Assembly: GCA_001464585.1 (NCBI GenBank)
Contig: LNFF01000032.1
Location: 124,001-188,000, forward strand
Direction: 5' to 3'
Source of the DNA: Gammaproteobacteria bacterium Ga0077554
GTDB lineage: Bacteria > Pseudomonadota > Gammaproteobacteria > Ga0077554 > Ga007554
Length of the DNA: 64,000 nucleotides
Below the pieces are notes generated by a model. That model made no database searches and was not told the DNA's origin. It worked only from the letters and a program-made list of their open reading frames with translations. Below are positions 34,199 to 42,720 of the stretch, in pieces (the stretch's first letter is position 1; each line of letters begins with the position of its first letter). The translations under genes and the position numbers were made by a program.

Positions 34199-35572
34199 TC
34201 AAAGATTATCCATCGCCTCCGCAAGCCGCGTTACACCCACTACTTCAATACCCTTGATCGCCTGCTTGGGTAAATTGGCTTTGGGCATGATGGCGCGCTT
34301 GAAACCGTGCTTGGCGGCTTCACGTAAACGCTCCTGACCACTTTGCACCGGGCGGATTTCACCTGCCAGCCCCACTTCGCCAAACACTACCAGATCGGCA
34401 GGTAACGGGCGGTTGCGCAAACTCGACAAGGCGGCGAGCAACAGCGGCAAATCGGCGGCGGTCTCGGTAACGCGCATGCCGCCCACCACGTTGACGAATA
34501 CATCCTGGTCGTACATCGCCACTCCGCCATGCCGATGCAGCACCGCCAGCAACATGGCCAGACGGGTTTGATCCAGCCCCACGGTAATGCGTCGCGGGTT
34601 GGGTGAATGGCTCTCTGCCACCAAGGCCTGCACTTCTACCAGCAAGGGCCGGGTGCCTTCGCGCGTGACCATGATGATGCTGCCGGGAACTTCTTCTTCA
34701 TGGCGTGAGAGAAAGATTGCAGAAGGGTTAGTGACTTCGCGCAAGCCTTTTTCTGTCATGGCAAATACACCCAGTTCATTCACCGCGCCGAAACGGTTTT
34801 TGATGGCGCGGATGACACGAAACTGGCTGCCAACATCGCCTTCGAAATACAACACGGTGTCTACCATGTGTTCCAGAACGCGCGGCCCGGCGAGACTGCC
34901 TTCTTTGGTGACATGACCCACCAGAAATAATGCGGTGCCAGTCTGTTTGGCGTAGCGCACCAGTTGTGCGGCGCTTTCACGCACCTGCGACACACCACCC
35001 GGCGCAGACTGCAGCATCTCGGTATAAATAGTCTGAATCGAGTCGATGACCATCACCTGCGGACGCTCCTGCTGCGCCACGGCGATGATGCGCTCTACCT
35101 GCGTTTCAGTGAGCAGGCGCAGGTGATCACCGGCGCCATCATCTATCAAGCCCAGCCGCCGGGCGCGCATGCTGACTTGTTGTAATGACTCTTCACCCGT
35201 GACGTAAAGCGTTTTCAGCGTGCGCGCCAACGACACCATGCTTTGCAGCAGCAAGGTGGATTTGCCTATGCCGGGATCACCACCAATCAATATCACCGAG
35301 CCTTGCACTAACCCACCGCCCAGCACGCGATCCAGCTCGCTGAAGCCGCTTGGTACGCGTGCCTCGGTAACCTCTTCTACAGAGGTCATGGACTGCACTT
35401 TTGATTCACCCGCATAGCCACTAAAACGCGGGCTACGGCGCGCGGCATCAGTGGCAGATGCAATCACCTCGACCATCGTGTTCCAGCCGCCACAGTCCGC
35501 ACAGCGCCCTGCCCATTTGGGCGCTTGGGCACCGCATTCAGTGCAGGCATATAGAATTTTATCTTTTGCCAT
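34199..35572 (-). CDS. radA: DNA repair protein RadA (Sms)
   Basis: This 457-residue RecA-like branch-migration helicase has an N-terminal C4 zinc finger (CTECGAQAPKWAGRCADC), Walker A GGDPGIGKSTLL (about residues 97-108), the RadA-specific KNRFG motif (IRAIKNRFGAVNELG) and a C-terminal Lon-protease-like domain (GGMRVTETAADLPLLLAALSS). It processes recombination intermediates. It directly follows the L,D-transpeptidase gene stop... start pair in the opposite reading order: the transpeptidase stop lies 1 bp downstream of the radA start codon, so the transpeptidase gene is upstream and probably co-transcribed. Confidence 0.95.
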   Translation of the reverse strand: MAKDKILYACTECGAQAPKWAGRCADCGGWNTMVEVIASATDAARRSPRFSGYAGESKVQSMTSVEEVTEARVPSGFSELDRVLGGGLVQGSVILIGGDPGIGKSTLLLQSMVSLARTLKTLYVTGEESLQQVSMRARRLGLIDDGAGDHLRLLTETQVERIIAVAQQERPQVMVIDSIQTIYTEMLQSAPGGVSQVRESAAQLVRYAKQTGTALFLVGHVTKEGSLAGPRVLEHMVDTVLYFEGDVGSQFRVIRAIKNRFGAVNELGVFAMTEKGLREVTNPSAIFLSRHEEEVPGSIIMVTREGTRPLLVEVQALVAESHSPNPRRITVGLDQTRLAMLLAVLHRHGGVAMYDQDVFVNVVGGMRVTETAADLPLLLAALSSLRNRPLPADLVVFGEVGLAGEIRPVQSGQERLREAAKHGFKRAIMPKANLPKQAIKGIEVVGVTRLAEAMDNL

Positions 35573-35573
35573 G

Positions 35574-36071
35574 TTATTCCTCTATCAACACCCTGGTGCC
35601 TGCCCCTGCGTGATCAAACAATTCTATAATGTTTTCATTACGCATGCGCACACAGCCGTGTGAACCCGGCACACCCATGGGCACATCATCGGGTGTGCCG
35701 TGCAGATAAATATAACGTCGCATGGTATCAACATTACCCAAGCGATTTTTGCCGACTTCCAACCCACTTAACCACAGGATGCGGGTTAATATCCAGTCAC
35801 GATCCGGGAATTGTGCGCGCAGCGCTGGCGAGTATATTTCGCCGGTGGGGCGACGTTTGATGAATACGGTATTGGGCGCGCACCCCGCACCAATTTTTGC
35901 GCGTATGATGTGCCAGCCACGCGGTGTGCAATTGCTGCCACGCTGTTCGCCTGGGCCATTGGCCGCAGTGGATACCGGATATTCCAGCAACACCGTGCCG
36001 TCCTGCAATAACTGCAAGCGCTGTTTTTCAATGCTGATGTGGATTATTTTTTCAGTCATAGGGTTATTCAT
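35574..36071 (-). CDS. L,D-transpeptidase family protein (YkuD domain)
   Basis: This protein of about 165 residues is almost only a YkuD catalytic domain. It starts with IHISIEKQRLQLLQDG and ends with the active site HGTPDD ... GVPGSHGCVRMRNENI, where the Cys, His and Arg are conserved. No signal peptide is visible, which is unusual for a periplasmic cross-linking enzyme; some short members are annotated as cytoplasmic or have non-classical export. ATG 36071 is used because the upstream ATG at 36086 falls within a palindromic repeat; ATG 36059 is the alternative. Confidence 0.85.
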   Translation of the reverse strand: MNNPMTEKIIHISIEKQRLQLLQDGTVLLEYPVSTAANGPGEQRGSNCTPRGWHIIRAKIGAGCAPNTVFIKRRPTGEIYSPALRAQFPDRDWILTRILWLSGLEVGKNRLGNVDTMRRYIYLHGTPDDVPMGVPGSHGCVRMRNENIIELFDHAGAGTRVLIEE

Positions 36072-36080
36072 CTTGCATGC

Positions 36081-36181
36081 TGTCATTTCGACCGCAGGGA
36101 GAAATCTTGGTGTTATTGAACTGCTTCAATGTTTACCATTATTGATAAGGGGCAAGATTTCTCCCTGCGGTCGAAATGACA
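36081..36181. repeat. Intergenic palindromic repeat, TGTCATTTCGACC family, copy 4
   Basis: Nearly perfect outer arms (TGTCATTTCGACCGCAGG, then GAGAAATCTTG) pair with CAAGATTTCTC and CCTGCGGTCGAAATGACA. It lies between the peptide-binding protein gene and the L,D-transpeptidase gene. Confidence 0.85.
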
Positions 36182-36207
36182 GGATGCGGCACATCGTCAG
36201 AGGTTTT

Positions 36208-37710
36208 TTAATGGGCATCAGGTAGCTTTACTACCGACCTGTTTACTTTCATCAACCCATCATAATTCCCATCGGGGGCTACTGTATAGCCCGACACATT
36301 ATTTCGCGCGATAAAGATATGATCTTCATACCATAGCGGGACATAGGGCAATTTTTCCAGCAATAAATGTTGTATTTCCCGGTATTTTAGCGCCTGTAAC
36401 GGCAATTCTGGCTCGGCTTGCGCCGCTTCGATCAAATGATCCGCCACTGGACTGGAAAAACGTCCACGATTAGCGCCTTCCGGTGGCATGGACGTGCTGT
36501 GAAAGGCATAATGAAAAACATCAGGGTTCTTGATGCCTACCCAGCTCAGGCTGAACATCTGGAAGCGCCCACTTTTAATGTCACCATAAAACGTGCCCCA
36601 GTCATAACTGCGCAGATCGACCTTGATACCTACTTCCTGCAATTGGCTTTGAATAATGGTGGCGAGGCGGATGCGGAATGGATCACTCGAGGTTTTGTAA
36701 GTGATCTGCGCGGGATGTGCCGCGCTAAAGCCCGCTTTTTTCAACCAGGCGCGCGCCTGCTGTGGATCGTAGGCATACCCCAATGAATCGGTGATGCCCG
36801 CCCAGTGATCGGGCGGGAACATGGCAGCGGCGGGGCGCGCGGCGTTGCCTAATACATACTTTATAATAGCGTCGCGATCCAACGCATGGGCAATAGCACG
36901 GCGCACTTCAAGCCGCCCAGTGATGGGGTCATTCATATTAAAGCCAAGGTAACTGAAATTGGAACCGCGCCCGCGCAACACCTGCATATCTTTTTGACTG
37001 CCGAGATAGCTGACAAGTTCGGGGGGCAGGTCATTTTGCAGCATGTCGATCTCGCCACGCATTAACTTGATGGCGCGCACCGTGGGATCGGGTACATGTA
37101 AAAACTCGACTTTCTGTTTGTCTGCAACGCGCATCAGACGCAAATGGCCTTCGCTGGGCCAGTCAACAAAGGAAAAAGCGCCGCTGCCTACCGGCTTTTG
37201 ATTGAACAAATGCTGCGTCGCACTGAGTGTGGCAGGAACGATACCTACCACCAATTTTCCGGGAAATAAAGCATCCGCTTTATTGAGGTAAAAATCTACC
37301 GCGTCGACATCCACCACCTCGATACGCTGTATCAAATCCAGCGGAGCACGGTGCGGCGAGGCATTTTTGACATCAAGCACAAAATCATACGTTGCCTTCA
37401 CATCGGTTGCGGTTAAGTTATTTCCATCATGAAATACTCTACCTGCCTTACCTAAAATAAAGCGGTAATGTGTGGGTGTAAGTTTTTTCCAGGTCGCCAG
37501 TGCAGGAATGGGATAAGACGCCGCATCGAAATCTACCAACTGCTGATACAGCAAGCGGTTAATGCGTGTCGACGTTGCGTCAGTGGAAAAGCGGGGATCG
37601 AGCGTCACTGGCGCGCTGGCTAAACCGAAACGCAATGCGTCTGATGTTGGATCAGCACACCCCGCCAAAGCCAATAGCAAGAGTATAAAAACAAAAAACC
37701 GTTTAAGCAC
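36208..37710 (-). CDS. peptide/oligopeptide ABC transporter substrate-binding lipoprotein
   Basis: This 500-residue family 5 extracellular solute-binding protein resembles DppA/OppA. It has a lipoprotein signal (FFVFILLLLALAGC, lipobox LAGC). The core shows LRFGLASAPVTLDPRFSTDA near the N-terminus and RRAIAHALDRDAIIKYVLGNA, both typical of the family. No permease or ATPase genes adjoin it, so it may work with a distant transporter or serve in peptidoglycan-peptide or signal uptake. Its start overlaps the end of the CYTH gene by 8 bp, so the two are co-transcribed. Confidence 0.9.
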   Translation of the reverse strand: MLKRFFVFILLLLALAGCADPTSDALRFGLASAPVTLDPRFSTDATSTRINRLLYQQLVDFDAASYPIPALATWKKLTPTHYRFILGKAGRVFHDGNNLTATDVKATYDFVLDVKNASPHRAPLDLIQRIEVVDVDAVDFYLNKADALFPGKLVVGIVPATLSATQHLFNQKPVGSGAFSFVDWPSEGHLRLMRVADKQKVEFLHVPDPTVRAIKLMRGEIDMLQNDLPPELVSYLGSQKDMQVLRGRGSNFSYLGFNMNDPITGRLEVRRAIAHALDRDAIIKYVLGNAARPAAAMFPPDHWAGITDSLGYAYDPQQARAWLKKAGFSAAHPAQITYKTSSDPFRIRLATIIQSQLQEVGIKVDLRSYDWGTFYGDIKSGRFQMFSLSWVGIKNPDVFHYAFHSTSMPPEGANRGRFSSPVADHLIEAAQAEPELPLQALKYREIQHLLLEKLPYVPLWYEDHIFIARNNVSGYTVAPDGNYDGLMKVNRSVVKLPDAH

Positions 37711-38176
37711 GCCAATTCTTGAACGGATTTTTCACCAGGCAAACATTGTAATAACGTGGATCGTGCGACACTTCTTCCCCGGCCCATGCGGGCAAGGCAA
37801 AGGATTCATCGGCGGCATCAAGTTCAATTTCGGCGACAACCAAACCTTCATTATCACCCGCGAACACATCCACCTCCCACACATGCCCGGCATGTTCGAC
37901 GAGATAACGGGTTTTTTCGATCAGCGGCCCTTCGCAAAACAGATCCAGCATCTCATTGGCATCCTGCTCTGGAATCGGGTAATCATATTCCTTGCGCGTA
38001 ATGCCCAGGGTGGCGCTTTTCAGGTTGATAAATCCTTGCCCACCCCCACAGCGCACGCGCATCGAGCATGTGGCGGTGCTGGCCATGTAACCTTGCCGAT
38101 AAAAAATACCTGATGACACGTGAGTACGCCAATCCTCATTACGCACCAAAAATTTGCGTTCTATTTCTGTTGCCAT
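37703..38176 (-). CDS. CYTH-domain protein (triphosphatase/adenylate cyclase-like)
   Basis: This 157-residue protein begins MATEIERKFLV, giving the E-x-E-x-K signature (E4, E6, K8) of CYTH triphosphate tunnel enzymes. Further charged strands follow (TCSMRVRCGG, RKEYDYPIP, KTRYLVEHAGHVWEVDVFAG, VAEIELDAADE). Short bacterial members of this kind cleave inorganic tripolyphosphate or related compounds; adenylate cyclase activity is less likely. It is cytoplasmic. The downstream peptide-binding gene overlaps it. Confidence 0.9.
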   Translation of the reverse strand: MATEIERKFLVRNEDWRTHVSSGIFYRQGYMASTATCSMRVRCGGGQGFINLKSATLGITRKEYDYPIPEQDANEMLDLFCEGPLIEKTRYLVEHAGHVWEVDVFAGDNEGLVVAEIELDAADESFALPAWAGEEVSHDPRYYNVCLVKNPFKNWRA

Positions 38177-38216
38177 GTTATTTCTACTTTACGGAAAGCT
38201 TGATTAATTCCACATG

Positions 38217-38325
38217 TGTCATTTCGAGCATAGCGAGAAATCCTTTGCAAATACGGTTAAATGTCATCCGGGAATATTTTTCACTTCGTTCGAAATAAGG
38301 ATTTCTCCCTACGGTCGAAATGACA
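38217..38325. repeat. Intergenic palindromic repeat, TGTCATTTCGACC family, copy 5
   Basis: Bounded by TGTCATTTCGAGC and GGTCGAAATGACA with GAGAAATCC ... GGATTTCTCCC inside. It separates the lipoprotein gene from the CYTH gene. Confidence 0.8.
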
Positions 38326-38331
38326 ACACAT

Positions 38332-39042
38332 TCAGTGGCTCCTTACTTTATCAGCCGCCAGTGCATCAAATATTTTCTCCATTTCCGTTTCGATATGACC
38401 ACGCAGCTCAGGATCAAGACCCGCCACATACTGCATTCTTTCTTTGGCATGCTCGATATCCAGCTCAACCAATGAATATAGAAAATTACTTTGTTCATCA
38501 CGCCAACGCGCGACCGGCTTCGCATCTTTGAGCATCTCGCTGATGATGTCTTTACCTAATGTCCGCGTTTTTACTAACCCGCTGCCGCCGGGCGCTAATG
38601 GGTTACTCTCCAGTTGGCGGAGTATCGCAGCCAGCACTTTGGCGACCTCGGCACGGGCACGCTCATCGGCAACGGGACCTTGCACCGTAATATTGCCCAG
38701 CGTGGCCGCGCCAATCGGTGGAATTTCGTTGCTATAACCTCCTATTTGCGCAGGCGGTGTTACATGGCTCCACCACGGCACGACAGGTTGAGGATTTGAT
38801 TGATAACTATTGAATGGCCGTTGCGCGGACATCTCTGATAAAGCCGCCATTTTAACGCCATGGATCACGCGCTGAGTATCGCTTTTTACCACATGCGTAC
38901 CCTGCATGACCCACTCTGGCATACCTTTTATATTATGCCTTTCGCTGTTGGTCAGGTTTGGCGCAGCACACGCGGCCAGCACACCGACCAGTGACATGAA
39001 AAAAAACCCGCGAATTAATCGTTGCGATTGAACCATGGTCAT
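38332..39042 (-). CDS. putative outer-membrane lipoprotein (LPP20-like)
   Basis: This 236-residue protein has a lipoprotein signal (RGFFFMSLVGVLAACAAP, lipobox LAAC). The segment GMPEWVMQGTHVV resembles the start of LPP20-type lipoproteins. The rest is largely helical and charged, with a Pro-rich stretch (NPQPVVPWWSHVTPPAQ). Two ATGs at 39042 and 39036 are equally possible. Function is unknown; it lies between the Sel1 protein and the CYTH gene on the same strand. Confidence 0.65.
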   Translation of the reverse strand: MTMVQSQRLIRGFFFMSLVGVLAACAAPNLTNSERHNIKGMPEWVMQGTHVVKSDTQRVIHGVKMAALSEMSAQRPFNSYQSNPQPVVPWWSHVTPPAQIGGYSNEIPPIGAATLGNITVQGPVADERARAEVAKVLAAILRQLESNPLAPGGSGLVKTRTLGKDIISEMLKDAKPVARWRDEQSNFLYSLVELDIEHAKERMQYVAGLDPELRGHIETEMEKIFDALAADKVRSH

Positions 39043-39067
39043 TCCGCCGTTTTTAGGTTGAATTATC

Positions 39068-40564
39068 TTATCTGGAGATTGTACGCTTTTCCGTAATTTT
39101 CATTAAACTCTGACGAGCAAGTTCATCACCTTGTTCTGCCGCTTTGCGGTACCATTCAGCGGCTTGCTGGTCGTCTTGCGGAACATCGCGGCCATTGGCA
39201 TATATTTCAGCAAGATTGTGCTGCGCCATGACATTGCCTTGTTCAGCGGCTTTGCGATACCACGACAACGCTTGCGCATAGTCCTGACTGATGCCCCGCC
39301 CTTCTTCATACATGACACCCAAATTATTCTGCGCGGCCGCATGACCTTGCTCTGCTGCTTTGCGATACCATGTGATGGCCTGTGCCTCATTGCGTGCCGC
39401 ACCGCGACCTTTAGCAAGCATTAAACCTAAATTATTTTGTGCGGCAGCCTGGCCCAGTTGCGCGGCTTTGCGGTACCATTCTACGGCTTGCGCGTCATCC
39501 TGAGCCACGCCACGTCCATTTGCATACATGATACCGAGATTGTATTGTGCCAGAGCATTGCCCAACTCAGCGGCCTGACGAAACCATTGCACGGCCTGCC
39601 TGTCATCTTGCGCAACACCTCGACCATTCATGGACATCAACCCCAGATTAAGACTGGCGGCGGCCTCGCCACGTTGTGCGGCTTTTTGATACCACTCGGC
39701 AGCCTGCGCATCATTTTGCGCGAGGCCCCGCCCCTGTTCATAGAGCGTACCCAGATTGTATTGCGCCAGACCATGCCCTTGCTCAGCCGCTTTTTGATAC
39801 CACGCCGCCGCCTGTTTATAGTCTACCCATGCGCCACGGCCTTCGGCATACATCAATCCTGCATCATATTGCGCAAACGAAAATCCTTTTTCAGCGGCCT
39901 TGAGATACCATGCCAGCGCGCTTGAATCATTACGCGCTACACCCTCACCACGTTCGTACATGCTGCCCAGGCGGTGCTGCGCCCATACATAACCCTGCTC
40001 TGCCGCCTTGCGATACCATTGAGCGGCGAGTGCGCTGTCCTGAAGTATGCCACGGCCTTTTTCATAGCGTGACGCCAGATTGTATTGCGCCAACACATCA
40101 CCCTGTTGTGCCGCTTTGCGATACCATTCGACGGCCTGCCGATCATCGCGTAGCGTGCCACGGCGATATTCATACATCCACGCCAGACTATATTGCGCAG
40201 AGGCAAGCCCCTGCTCGGCCGCTTTGCGATACCACCCCAGCGCCTGCTTGTCGTCACGCGGCACGCCCCAGCCATTGGCATACATTAATCCAAGATTATA
40301 TTGCGCGATGGCGTAGCCTTGGTCTGCGGCCTTGCGATACCACTCTTCCGCTTGCTTATAGTCACGCGCCGCGCCGCGCTCATTGGCATATACACCTGCA
40401 AGGCTGTTTTGCGCCAGAACGTCGCCCTGCTCCGCGAGAGGAACCAATTCTTTCAGGGCTGTTTCGGAGTCACCTTTTTCGTAAGCGGCCACGCCCTCAT
40501 CAAAACCCGCATGGGAAACACCAGCAAGGCCAAAAAAACATAACAAAAACAATATTTTTTTCAT
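39068..40564 (-). CDS. Sel1-repeat (SLR/TPR-like) exported protein
   Basis: This 498-residue protein has a signal peptide (KKILFLLCFFGLAGVSHA). About 12 tandem 36-residue Sel1 repeats follow (pattern G..LAQYNLG.MYANGRGVAQD..QAVEWYRKAAEQ) with one partial unit at the end. The repeats form a helical superhelix used for protein-protein contacts in the periplasm or outside the cell; enzymatic activity is not expected. The long repeat DNA makes it prone to unit gain or loss. Confidence 0.93.
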   Translation of the reverse strand: MKKILFLLCFFGLAGVSHAGFDEGVAAYEKGDSETALKELVPLAEQGDVLAQNSLAGVYANERGAARDYKQAEEWYRKAADQGYAIAQYNLGLMYANGWGVPRDDKQALGWYRKAAEQGLASAQYSLAWMYEYRRGTLRDDRQAVEWYRKAAQQGDVLAQYNLASRYEKGRGILQDSALAAQWYRKAAEQGYVWAQHRLGSMYERGEGVARNDSSALAWYLKAAEKGFSFAQYDAGLMYAEGRGAWVDYKQAAAWYQKAAEQGHGLAQYNLGTLYEQGRGLAQNDAQAAEWYQKAAQRGEAAASLNLGLMSMNGRGVAQDDRQAVQWFRQAAELGNALAQYNLGIMYANGRGVAQDDAQAVEWYRKAAQLGQAAAQNNLGLMLAKGRGAARNEAQAITWYRKAAEQGHAAAQNNLGVMYEEGRGISQDYAQALSWYRKAAEQGNVMAQHNLAEIYANGRDVPQDDQQAAEWYRKAAEQGDELARQSLMKITEKRTISR

Positions 40565-40621
40565 AATCTTATCTTACCCCCACCAACCCCATGACGCATT
40601 ACAACCTTTATAGCATAGCCA

Positions 40622-41977
40622 TTAATATTTTTCAAAAAGCGCAATCGACTCCACATGCGTGGTGTGCGGGAACATATCCATCACACCCGCGCTGATCATC
40701 CGATAACCGTGTTGGTGCACCAGTTCCGCCGCATCACGCGCCAGGGTGGCGGGATTGCACGACACGTACACAATGCGTGATGCGCCAAATTCGGGTAAAC
40801 GCTTGACGATTTCCAGTGCGCCAGTGCGTGGTGGGTCCAGCAAAATCTTGTTAAATCCGCGCCCGAACCACGCGTCACCCATCATAAAATTAAGGTCAGC
40901 GGCATGAAATTCGGCATTGGTAATGCCATTATGTTTGGCATTTTCGCGTGCGCGCTGCACCAGCTTTTCATCGCCTTCCACACCTACCACATGACCCGCG
41001 CGACGCGCCAGAGGCAAGGTGAAATTACCCAAACCACAGAACAGATCCAGCACCCGATCCGCAGGCTGCGGATCAAGCAGCGCCAGGGCATGGTTGATCA
41101 TGGTGCGGTTCATTTGCGCATTGACTTGCGTAAAATCGGTGGGTAAAAAGAACATCTCAAGATCATATTCCGGCAAGCTATAACTGAGCCGGGCGCTGGA
41201 TTCCAATTGGGTCGGCCACAGCAGGGTGACGCTCTCGTACCCGCCGGGCTGCAAATAGATTTGAAAACCGTATTGTTCACCAAACTCACATAACCGGGCA
41301 AGGTCATGCTCATCCAGCGTCACCATATTTCGAAACACCAATGCAGTGGCGTAGTTGCGCCCCTCGCCTACGGCCACTTCAATTTGCGGAATCTCCTGGC
41401 GCGCATGCATGCCATCAAGCAACGCGCGCAATTCCATAATGCGCTCACCCACTGCGGGATGAAGCACCTCACAACGCGTTAACTGGGCAAGCAAAGGGCC
41501 GCGTTTTTCACGAAAACCCACCAGCATGATGGACTTTTTCAGCACATATTTAGCGCCTAAACGTCCCTTGTGCCGATAACCCCACTGCGGCCCGGTGAGC
41601 GGGGTTAACCAGGATTCCGGCATGACCTTGCCAATGTGGGTGAGGCTGTCGTGCAACATCCGCTGTTTGGCGTGGATCTGTTCGGCAGGATCCATATGCT
41701 GCAAACTGCAACCCCCACACGCAGAAAAATGCACACAGCGTGGCTCGACGCGATGCGCGGAGGGTTGCAGCACTTCGATTAATTGCCCTTCATCATAGCG
41801 CTTGTGCTGATCCACATAGGTGAACATCACCACCTCACCCGGCAATGCACCCCCAATAAACACCGCTTTACCATTGACGCGCGCCACGCCACGCGCGTCG
41901 TGCGTAAGTGATTCAACCACCGCTTGTATCGGCCCAGTAGGGAGAGGTTTTCGATTACGCTTTGAACGTCTTGTCAT
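40622..41977 (-). CDS. rlmD: 23S rRNA (uracil-5-)-methyltransferase RlmD
   Basis: This 451-residue enzyme methylates U1939 of 23S rRNA. It has an N-terminal TRAM domain (residues 10-75), a [4Fe-4S] cysteine set (RCVHFSACGGCSLQH, plus a later TRCEVLHP), the SAM motif VLDLFCGLGNFTLPLA, ILLDPPRTGA and the catalytic YVSCNPATLARD. The basic N-terminus MTRRSKRNRK is normal. It appears to be monocistronic. Confidence 0.95.
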   Translation of the reverse strand: MTRRSKRNRKPLPTGPIQAVVESLTHDARGVARVNGKAVFIGGALPGEVVMFTYVDQHKRYDEGQLIEVLQPSAHRVEPRCVHFSACGGCSLQHMDPAEQIHAKQRMLHDSLTHIGKVMPESWLTPLTGPQWGYRHKGRLGAKYVLKKSIMLVGFREKRGPLLAQLTRCEVLHPAVGERIMELRALLDGMHARQEIPQIEVAVGEGRNYATALVFRNMVTLDEHDLARLCEFGEQYGFQIYLQPGGYESVTLLWPTQLESSARLSYSLPEYDLEMFFLPTDFTQVNAQMNRTMINHALALLDPQPADRVLDLFCGLGNFTLPLARRAGHVVGVEGDEKLVQRARENAKHNGITNAEFHAADLNFMMGDAWFGRGFNKILLDPPRTGALEIVKRLPEFGASRIVYVSCNPATLARDAAELVHQHGYRMISAGVMDMFPHTTHVESIALFEKY

Positions 41978-42079
41978 TTTGATTGTGGGTCGGTATCGGT
42001 AGTGGAAAGATGTAGGGAATTTTAATAGCGGTTGTTTTTTATTCGTGAATCACGTTGCCTGTCGGTGGGTCTTACTGTC

Positions 42080-42094
42080 GTGCGCATAGCGCAC
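42080..42094. repeat. GTGCGC/GCGCAC palindrome (left)
   Basis: GTGCGC-ATA-GCGCAC. With flanking CAAGCGTAG-like sequence it is an inverted counterpart of 42622-42638, so the two bracket the small cupin gene region. It is related to the hairpin at 14856-14887. Confidence 0.5.
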
Positions 42095-42148
42095 GCTACA
42101 CGACTACGCTTGCTAAACAGAGTATCTACCGGGCTTTGCAACAAATAA

Positions 42149-42487
42149 TCACATGTTTATGTCACTGATCTTTGCAAATGGGGGACTCCAAACAATTTGT
42201 ACTGATGCCGGACCATTCTCTGCGGTCACGCGAAACGGCCTTCCAGGAGGTATAACTGCTTGACACAACTCGCTTGCGCGTTCTGGCTGTCCATCTACCG
42301 ATACGACAACTTCTCCCCCAATCACAGTGATCAACGCGCTTCCGTCACACATCCAATCGCCGAGCTTCTCTTTATCCAAAAGGTTAAAGACTTGGATACG
42401 CAGGTGATCTTCCGACGCCAAATGATAGCTCGGTTGATCGCTACGGTTACGATATAGCGCCCGGAGATCAACAACTACGTTGTTCAT
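42149..42487 (-). CDS. small cupin-like protein
   Basis: This 112-residue protein has a predicted single cupin barrel: ALITVIGGEVVVSVDGQ, then AVIPPGRPFRVTAEN and VQIVWSPPF, matching the strands and glycine turns of cupin 2 proteins. The usual metal-binding histidines are missing, so enzymatic activity is doubtful. Its ATG overlaps the stop of the small upstream frame. Both are short, isolated and flanked by GTGCGC repeats, so it may be a remnant or an acquired gene. Confidence 0.5.
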   Translation of the reverse strand: MNNVVVDLRALYRNRSDQPSYHLASEDHLRIQVFNLLDKEKLGDWMCDGSALITVIGGEVVVSVDGQPERASELCQAVIPPGRPFRVTAENGPASVQIVWSPPFAKISDINM

Positions 42488-42687
42488 TTAACGATACCTC
42501 GATTAAATGCATTGATAGCTTCAGAGCCACGGAGAACGTTCTCGGGCAAGGTTTGTTTGGTTACGAAACCCGGCCATGTACGGTCTGGCGATATTTGACC
42601 TGCTTGTTGTAGCAAGCGTAGCGTGCGCTGTGCGCACGATTTACCCACAAAGACAATCCAAGCCGCATTGATGAGAAACACCTGCAC
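42484..42687 (-). CDS. small open frame of unknown function
   Basis: This is a 67-residue frame starting with GTG 42687, directly after an in-frame TGA and a GAAAGGGGTG ribosome-binding-like sequence. The translation INAAWIVFVGKSCAQRTLRLLQQ resembles no family known to me. Its middle (CAQRTLR) is encoded by a GTGCGC palindrome. It ends overlapping the cupin-like gene (ATGA), the only hint that it is real. It may be a gene fragment. Confidence 0.3.
   Translation of the reverse strand: MQVFLINAAWIVFVGKSCAQRTLRLLQQAGQISPDRTWPGFVTKQTLPENVLRGSEAINAFNRGIVK
42622..42638. repeat. GTGCGC/GCGCAC palindrome (right)
   Basis: CGTGCGC-TGT-GCGCACG, preceded by GCAAGCGTAG. It is an inverted counterpart of 42080-42094. 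Confidence 0.5.
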
Positions 42688-42720
42688 TCACCCCTTTCAT
42701 CGTGCCACGCCCGATTCGTG

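Noticed and set aside
39068-40564. Regular about 108-bp repeats that could look like a CRISPR or satellite array
   Set aside because: They encode Sel1 protein repeats in one open frame; units vary at third positions and have no spacers.
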